Below the pieces are notes generated by a model. That model did not search any database, had not been told where the DNA came from, and saw only the letters and a program-made list of their open reading frames with translations. A stretch of DNA of 35,612 nt, from contig CAMTJK010000002.1 in assembly GCA_947072805.1 (NCBI GenBank), positions 1 through 35,612 of the forward strand, in the 5' to 3' direction. Every line of letters begins with the position of its first letter. Position 1 is the stretch's first letter. The translations under genes and the position numbers were made by a program. This stretch comes from an uncultured Prevotella sp. Lineage in GTDB: Bacteria; Bacteroidota; Bacteroidia; Bacteroidales; Bacteroidaceae. Below, piece by piece: positions 30,577 to 35,612 of this stretch.

Positions 30577-31092
30577 ATGAGACATAATAAGAAATTCAAC
30601 CATTTGAGTCGTACTGCATCTCATCGTAATGCTATGCTTGCTAACATGGCTATCTCGCTGATAATGCACAAAAGAATCACTACGACTCTTGCAAAGGCAA
30701 AGGCCTTGAAGAAATTTGTAGAGCCCCTGATAACACGTTCTAAGGATGACTCCACCAATTCTCGTCGTGTGGTATTCCGTTATCTGCAGAACAAGTTTGC
30801 TCTGAAGGAACTCTTCGGAGATGTGGCAGCTAAGGTGGGTGATCGTCCCGGTGGTTACACCCGTATCATCAAGCTTGGTACACGTCAGGGTGACGCTGCA
30901 CAGATTTGCTTTATAGAACTTGTCGATTTCGATGAGAACATGGCGAAGACAGCAGCAAAGAAGAAGACAACACGTCGTTCTCGCAAATCAACCAAGGCAG
31001 AGGCACCCGCTGCAGAAGTAGCAGAAGCACCTGTAGCAGAAGCACCTGTAGCAGAAGCACCTGCAGCAGAGGAAGCTCCTAAGGCTGAATAA
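30577..31092 (+). CDS. rplQ: 50S ribosomal protein L17 with an Ala/Pro/Glu-rich tail
   Basis: L17 binds near the exit tunnel. The core (residues 1-125) is typical: MRHNKKFNHLSRTASHRNAM, HKRITTTLAKAKALKKFVEP, then TRIIKLGTRQGDAAQICFIE. After a basic stretch (KKKTTRRSRKSTK) comes a 30-residue tail of repeated AEAPV units. The tail comes from at least three 15-nt direct repeats (31021-31065). Total 171 residues, against about 127 in E. coli. It is the last gene before the terminator. Confidence 0.96.
   Translation: MRHNKKFNHLSRTASHRNAMLANMAISLIMHKRITTTLAKAKALKKFVEPLITRSKDDSTNSRRVVFRYLQNKFALKELFGDVAAKVGDRPGGYTRIIKLGTRQGDAAQICFIELVDFDENMAKTAAKKKTTRRSRKSTKAEAPAAEVAEAPVAEAPVAEAPAAEEAPKAE
31021..31065 (+). 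repeat. rplQ: Three 15-nt in-frame direct repeats in rplQ
   Basis: GCAGAAGCACCTGTA occurs at 31021-31035 and 31036-31050, with a third copy at 31051-31065 differing by one base. Each encodes AEAPV or AEAPA. The length of this tail is likely to vary between strains by replication slippage. Confidence 0.85.
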
Positions 31093-31120
31093 GGCGATTC
31101 GTTGAATCATAGATAACTGA

Positions 31121-31158
31121 AGGTCCGAGTGGCAACAGCCATCCGGACCTTTATTTTT
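31121..31158 (+). terminator. Intrinsic terminator of the ribosomal super-operon
   Basis: AGGTCCG (31121-31127) pairs with CGGACCT (31144-31150). The stem continues past one mismatch with GTGGC/GCCAT and closes on an AACA loop. TTATTTTT (31151-31158) follows. It lies 28 nt after the rplQ stop and is a strong Rho-independent terminator. Confidence 0.88.
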
Positions 31159-31533
31159 GCGCGTTCGGCATGAGTATTGTATAATGGGTGCAAGTTCCGA
31201 AACCGTCCTAATGGAGGAAGGCTTATGGCATTTATAATGGTATCCATCGTGAGGTGGATCAGTGAGAGGATGGCGGCAAACATTTGTCCTAATGAATAGA
31301 AATTACAGTGAGGTATATTTCTGCGTACAAATGTGCAGCAATGGTACGGAGATATAGGCTTGCGCCATCCCCTAAATTACCCAAATATTTTACGTAACTC
31401 ATTGATTTTTATTCTGCGCTATATGATGGCGAACAAAAATGATGAGTTCAGAAAAAAATCCGCCAAAGAGGTAAATATTCTATCGGTGTAAAAGGGGCTT
31501 TATATCTGTTTTGGATACTGCTTGTGCTGTCGT
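31159..31533. other. Convergent intergenic region after the ribosomal cluster
   Basis: No gene is supported. It holds a nested imperfect inverted repeat (GGATGGCG at 31268-31275 with CGCCATCC at 31363-31370, and ACATTTGT at 31280-31287 with ACAAATGT at 31327-31334), and the second copy of the dispersed repeat (31470-31531). A 58-codon minus-strand frame (31107-31283) runs through the terminator and is judged accidental. Confidence 0.55.
31470..31531 (+). repeat. Dispersed intergenic repeat, copy 2 (plus orientation)
   Basis: Aligns without gaps to the reverse complement of 12275-12336 (47 of 62 identical by hand count). It ends 2 nt short of the stop codon of the convergent subtilase gene. 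The 3' part may overlap signals for ending that gene's transcript, but no terminator hairpin is evident in it. Confidence 0.55.
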
Positions 31534-33672
31534 TTATTTTGCGAATTTCAGGGAGCGAATGCCCTCATCGGTGGAAATCTTGAGGATATATACGCCTTTG
31601 GGTAGCGTAGATATGTCGATGGAAACGACCTCCGAGTGTGCGATGCCACCCTTTACCCTTTCACCTTTCACCGAGTATATGTCGGTAGCAATGCGCGATG
31701 CAGACGGAACAGTCCTTATGGTGATACAGTTGCCATCCATTGTTACAGAGCCCTCAAATGGTCTTGTTGTCTGTTCTATGCCGGAAGCCTGCAGCTCCAG
31801 ACATTTCTTCAGACCCTCGTAGGCATCTATCTTGCCGAATCCCCAGCTGTTGTCGCCCATTTCCGGTAATGTTCCCGTTGCATTATCCTTCCTTGCCGTT
31901 TCCTTTACAATGTTTTTCAACTGTTCCGGCGACAGAGACGGACACGCTTCCAGCCATGTAGCCACCACGCCCGTTACAAACGGTGCTGCCATCGATGTGC
32001 CCTGCATGTAGCCGTACATGTAATATCTTCCATTGCCTTCGTTGGCCTGTGCGTAGATGAGAGTACCGGAGGCATCGTTGGCAGATACGGCAGATACGAT
32101 GAAGCATCCCGGTGCTGTCACCTCCGGCTTTATGCGTCCGTCGGCGGTGGGTCCGTAGCTTGAGAACGAGCTTATTGCTCCGAGCTGTTCGTTGAGCGTG
32201 CGCGATGTGGTCTCGCCGAGAATGGTATATTCGTTGCGTGTGGTGTAAGCTCCCACGCTAAGTATCCGCGGTGCTGTGCCTCCTATCTCGCAGATGGTCG
32301 ATTCCGTTTCCGACGGTTCACTGTAACCTTCCGTGCCGTTGTTTGTCAGTCCCACCTTTATGTTGTCAGCCCACACGTCTATGTGTCCTGCCGTTTTTGG
32401 TATTACCTTTAGCGACAGATGGTAGTTGTTTCTGATGTTTGTCAGTGAGGACGATATCACCATGTGTGTCTTGCCGTTCAGCGGACTTCTTTCAGCTGCC
32501 ACAGTCAGGCTGCCGCTCATGTAGCCGCTTATGCTTACCGTTTGTGGTTCGGTGATGGCAGAAGATACCGTTACCGACGAGCTTTCCGTCTTGTTGAATA
32601 CGCTGTATGCCCCCAGGCTTACCTCAAACTCCGTTCCCTCGTCGCCCCATATCTCGATGTCGCCGCCCACGTTGCTTGTTGATAGCGTCGATTTGAAGTC
32701 TATGAAGGTTGCGAGCGGTTCATCGTCAGTTCCCTTGAACGTGCGCGACAGGTGAAATTTGTCCGCGCGGTGATTGCCAGCGGAGCCCACTATCAGTCGT
32801 CCCGGACCGGCGAGTTTGCCGGCCAGTACGTCGAAGGTGGATGTGCCGTCGTGCGGTCCGGCGTGGTTGCCGAGACTTAGGTTTACCACACACGGTTTGT
32901 TTTCAGCTTCAGCGTAGTCAAATATGTATGCAATGGCATTCGTCAGGTTTACGTTGTCGTTGGATGTTGCCCCCATGCTTACTAGTACGATGTCCGCTTC
33001 AGGAGCCACGCCTTTGTAGGCCCCCTCCATGAAGTTGTCGGAGCCGGCGGCAATGCCTGTCACGTGTGTGCCGTGCGAGTTGTTTGTTATGTCTCCTGCA
33101 GCCCTTTCTATTTCCTCTTTGGTAGAAAGTTCTATTCCGTAGCCGAATTTCTCCGGCGAGTGGTAGCTTCCTGTAGGTGTGGGAGACTGTTCCCATACCC
33201 GTTTTATTCGCAGTTGTCCGTTGGCGTCGTAGAAGTCAGAGTGGAGATAGTCAAATCCGGCATCGACCACGCCTATCACCACCCCTTTTCCTGTGTAGCT
33301 CTGTGCCAGTCCTGTGCCTTGCGCCACCTTGTCGGCGCCCGCTTCAGCCCTTGCCTTGTCGAGCATGTAGTTTACTTCCGTTCCCGTCTGCACATATTCC
33401 ACGCCCTTTGTGGCAGCCACATCGGCGAGTTTGTCTGCCGGTATGCGTGCCGTAGCCATTCCGTCGGCAAGCATTGTTATCTTCACACCGAGTTTTTCGA
33501 GAGCCTCTCTGTCGAGCGAGCCCTCGTCCGTGTTTATATAAGCCGTGAGTACGGTCTGCGGTGCTGTTTTTTTCAGTATGCTTCGCGGCGAGAGCTTCGA
33601 TGTGTTCTGTGCTGTCAGTCCCATTGCCGCTGCTAAGGCTGCGGCGATGATGGTGTGTCGTAGAATATTCAT
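31534..33672 (-). CDS. Secreted S8 family serine protease (subtilase) with T9SS-like tail
   Basis: An extracellular or surface protease of 712 residues. The signal peptide is MNILRHTIIAAALAAAMGLTA, cut near A19-A21. Residues about 35-105 resemble an N-terminal inhibitor-like propeptide. The catalytic triad is complete: D137 (GVVDAGFDY), H200 (NNSHGTHVTG) and S560 (QGTSMAAPFVTG), with oxyanion asparagine N300 (GSAGN). Between N300 and S560 an extra region of about 150 residues (about 310-465), beta-rich by composition, is inserted, as in other Bacteroidetes subtilases. Residues about 640-712 form a T9SS type A-like sorting domain (STLPKGVYILKISTDEGIRS, tail LKFAK). It lies 44 nt downstream of the Omp28-like gene on the same strand, so they are probably co-transcribed. 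Substrate is unknown. Confidence 0.93.
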   Translation of the reverse strand: MNILRHTIIAAALAAAMGLTAQNTSKLSPRSILKKTAPQTVLTAYINTDEGSLDREALEKLGVKITMLADGMATARIPADKLADVAATKGVEYVQTGTEVNYMLDKARAEAGADKVAQGTGLAQSYTGKGVVIGVVDAGFDYLHSDFYDANGQLRIKRVWEQSPTPTGSYHSPEKFGYGIELSTKEEIERAAGDITNNSHGTHVTGIAAGSDNFMEGAYKGVAPEADIVLVSMGATSNDNVNLTNAIAYIFDYAEAENKPCVVNLSLGNHAGPHDGTSTFDVLAGKLAGPGRLIVGSAGNHRADKFHLSRTFKGTDDEPLATFIDFKSTLSTSNVGGDIEIWGDEGTEFEVSLGAYSVFNKTESSSVTVSSAITEPQTVSISGYMSGSLTVAAERSPLNGKTHMVISSSLTNIRNNYHLSLKVIPKTAGHIDVWADNIKVGLTNNGTEGYSEPSETESTICEIGGTAPRILSVGAYTTRNEYTILGETTSRTLNEQLGAISSFSSYGPTADGRIKPEVTAPGCFIVSAVSANDASGTLIYAQANEGNGRYYMYGYMQGTSMAAPFVTGVVATWLEACPSLSPEQLKNIVKETARKDNATGTLPEMGDNSWGFGKIDAYEGLKKCLELQASGIEQTTRPFEGSVTMDGNCITIRTVPSASRIATDIYSVKGERVKGGIAHSEVVSIDISTLPKGVYILKISTDEGIRSLKFAK

Positions 33673-33716
33673 TTCGATGTCGATTGTTTGATGTTACATA
33701 TGCGTGTTTCGTGCGG

Positions 33717-35612
33717 TCATTTCACGTATACCTTTTCCGTCACGCTGTTGCTTCCGGCAGTAGCTTTCACAATGTATATTCCGCAGGCGGGTTGTTTGGT
33801 GCTGTCGAGTCTCTTTCCTGTCATGTCGTACAGGCTCCAGCTCTCTGCACCTTCCACGCGTATGCCGTTTTCGTCAGCCGAAATCCTTATGTCATAGTTC
33901 TTGTCTGCGGTAGCGTTGTCAATGCCGTCAGATTCGCCCGGGCCTTTGCCGGTCATGATGTTGGCTATTTCGCAGTTGTACACTTCGTGTCCGTCAATGT
34001 CTTCCATGTCGTAAGCACCCACATAAGCCACTACGTAAGTGTTTTTTGCGTCTGTCGGTATGGTGATGTCCTCTTCCGTATAGTTCTTTGCGGTGAGCAG
34101 CTCTGTGGTCCAGTAGTCAGAGCGTATTGCTTCAGGCAGGTTATAGGTAGTCTCCCACACCAACGAGTCGCCTACAGACAGCGTGTTCGGTATTATAAGT
34201 CCCCATGCGTTGTTTGTTAGCGCAGCCCTTGTCACCATGGCGTGGTTGTAGTACTGTCCGCCGAGCGTCTGTGAAGCCTTTATGCTGTCCTGTACGAGCA
34301 GCAGGTTAAATACTGTCTGTTCTGTGGGCAGGTCGTTGATTATGTATGCTACCATTTTCACCTTTATGTCGCGTGTATTCTCGTCGTAGTTGGTGGCGAG
34401 TTTTATCGATACGTACGGCTGTCTTTTGGCAAACAGATCAAACGAGCTTTCTATTGCGCTCTGTGTAGTGTTTATCACGGGTACGGTACCTACGAGTGGG
34501 TTTGTCATTCTGTTTACCATCACAGCGGGTGCGTATGTGTTGCCGCCGTAGAAGAACGTGTAGTAGTAGTCAATGTTTGTAGTGAAGATATCGGGGAAAT
34601 ATCCTGCGTGGTGCATCACCTCCACTACCGGTGTGGTTGCAGATGCGAGTGCGGCAGCTATGGCCCGGTGTCCCTCTGGACAGTTTGAGCAGTCCTGTCC
34701 GGTGAATCCCTCCAGCAAGAGTTTCTTCTGCATGTCGGCAGGATAGAAGAAGATGTCTGCATTATACACGTTGTCACCTTGTGCCTGGTCGGCAGAGCCG
34801 TTTACAGCCACCACCTTTACCGATATGGGCAGTTTGCCGTTGGCGTCGGCATTTATCTCCGGCAGGTTGAAGTCGTATGTTTCTCCGTTGGCGAGTGCCA
34901 GATTGTTGTATTTTAGCGTCTGCGGCGTACCGTTGTTCACGCTCACCTCCAGGTCGAAGCTGTTCACTTTCTCTGTACCGAAGTTGCGCAGCTGTGCAGC
35001 GTAGGTGTAGGCCGCTCCTGCCTTGAAGTATCCGTCGGTGGATACGGGTTTCAGTGTCACGTCCTTTATGGCGGCATCGTCACCTATTACGGCCCTCACG
35101 TTCACGCCTCCGAAGCCCTTTCCGTACAGGTCCACCCATTTTCCCTCGTCGTAGGCATAGCATACGCCTTGCATATCGCTTGCAAAGTCGGACGCGAGCA
35201 TGTAGTAAGTGTTGGAAATTTCAGCCGTATATCCCACGTATAGTTCCCCCTCGTCGCCGGTAATGGTGTAGGGTGTGTCGAGGCTGTACGTCAGCCATTG
35301 TGCGGCACGCGATATTGTCACCTCCTGTTTGCGCAAGGGTGTGGCGTCGGGATTTGTGGTAATGAACAGGGTGGCTGCATTTGCTGTGCTGTTACGTGAG
35401 CCGAACACTACTTCTACAGCCGATATGGTCTGTCCTTTCAGCATTGTCAGCTTCTCGCTGTCCAGTTTGAACGCCATGCCCTGTATGTTTCCGGTGCCCA
35501 CTCTGAAGAGTTTTGACCTGCTGTACTGCCCGTTGGTGTACCCGATGGTGTTTGATGCGCTTGCAGTAAACAGGCACGATACTGCCAGCAACACTGTTGC
35601 TAAAATGCTTTT
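33717..35612 (-). CDS. Omp28-like secreted protein with T9SS-like tail (5' end cut by window)
   Basis: The reading frame is open to the window edge (KSILATVLLAVSCLFTASA is the visible signal peptide), so only the first one or two codons appear to be missing. About 631 residues are visible. The N-terminal third (GYTNGQYSRSKLFRVGTGNI onward) resembles jelly-roll surface modules. A central Omp28/thioredoxin-like region begins LLLEGFTGQDCSNCPEGHRA (CxxC at 308 and 311 counting from the first visible residue), followed by EVMHHAGYFPDIF and YAPAVMVNRM. It ends with a T9SS-like sorting domain (SWSLYDMTGKRLDS, tail VTEKVYVK). The CxxC suggests redox or metal chemistry outside the cell, but function is unknown. 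It is upstream of the subtilase in a likely operon. Confidence 0.85.
   Translation of the reverse strand, partial: KSILATVLLAVSCLFTASASNTIGYTNGQYSRSKLFRVGTGNIQGMAFKLDSEKLTMLKGQTISAVEVVFGSRNSTANAATLFITTNPDATPLRKQEVTISRAAQWLTYSLDTPYTITGDEGELYVGYTAEISNTYYMLASDFASDMQGVCYAYDEGKWVDLYGKGFGGVNVRAVIGDDAAIKDVTLKPVSTDGYFKAGAAYTYAAQLRNFGTEKVNSFDLEVSVNNGTPQTLKYNNLALANGETYDFNLPEINADANGKLPISVKVVAVNGSADQAQGDNVYNADIFFYPADMQKKLLLEGFTGQDCSNCPEGHRAIAAALASATTPVVEVMHHAGYFPDIFTTNIDYYYTFFYGGNTYAPAVMVNRMTNPLVGTVPVINTTQSAIESSFDLFAKRQPYVSIKLATNYDENTRDIKVKMVAYIINDLPTEQTVFNLLLVQDSIKASQTLGGQYYNHAMVTRAALTNNAWGLIIPNTLSVGDSLVWETTYNLPEAIRSDYWTTELLTAKNYTEEDITIPTDAKNTYVVAYVGAYDMEDIDGHEVYNCEIANIMTGKGPGESDGIDNATADKNYDIRISADENGIRVEGAESWSLYDMTGKRLDSTKQPACGIYIVKATAGSNSVTEKVYVK

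Noticed and set aside
31107..31283. Minus-strand 58-codon frame starting MFAAILSLIH
   Set aside because: It crosses the strong rplQ terminator, has no recognisable family and would overlap the end of the ribosomal transcript.
1..35612. CRISPR arrays, tRNA or rRNA genes, insertion sequences, prophage or conjugative genes
   Set aside because: None seen: there is no regularly spaced repeat array, no tRNA-like cloverleaf, no transposase or integrase frame.

Overview
The window looks like a chromosomal segment of a member of the Bacteroidales, most likely Prevotellaceae. Three things point there. Promoters have the Bacteroidetes form (TTG or TTTG, 19 nt, then TAnnTTTG). Most genes lack a Shine-Dalgarno sequence. 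Four exported proteins end in type IX secretion (T9SS)-like sorting domains, and the ribosomal gene order (rpsL-rpsG-fusA-rpsJ with no tuf, secY-map-infA with no adk) fits the same group.

Layout. (1) 438-5729, minus strand: a two-gene glycan locus. A large surface protein with carbohydrate-binding modules and a beta-helix lies upstream of a secreted GH10 endo-xylanase, and the two share an N-terminal module. (2) 6116-6439, plus strand: a small DUF3467 protein with its own clear promoter. (3) 6817-12104, plus strand: a tripartite drug-efflux operon (TolC-like channel, EmrA-like adaptor, EmrB-like MFS pump) followed by an AraC-family regulator. (4) 12105-12856: a 0.75 kb non-coding region with repeats, ending in the rpsL promoter. 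(5) 12857-31092, plus strand: the fused str-S10-spc-alpha super-operon, 33 genes from rpsL to rplQ, closed by a strong intrinsic terminator. It makes ribosomal proteins, EF-G, SecY, methionine aminopeptidase, IF-1 and the RNA polymerase alpha subunit. (6) 31534-35612, minus strand, convergent with rplQ: a secreted S8 subtilase and, upstream of it, an Omp28-like secreted protein cut by the window edge.

How the parts work together. The ribosomal cluster is ordinary in gene content. Its untranslated spacers hold stem-loops (rpsL-rpsG, fusA-rpsJ, rpsN-rpsH) in places where other bacteria use ribosomal-protein feedback control. The flanks are accessory: glycan degradation, efflux and extracellular proteolysis. 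No clearly new multi-gene system is visible. The least explained signals are non-coding: a roughly 62-bp imperfect repeat present once on each side of the ribosomal cluster in opposite orientation, further motifs shared between the window's first 440 bases and the rpsL upstream region, a tandem 22-bp repeat before rpsL, and a long inverted repeat between the two glycan genes. A carbohydrate-binding module pair that appears to be inserted into a beta-helix domain is the most interesting protein-level feature.
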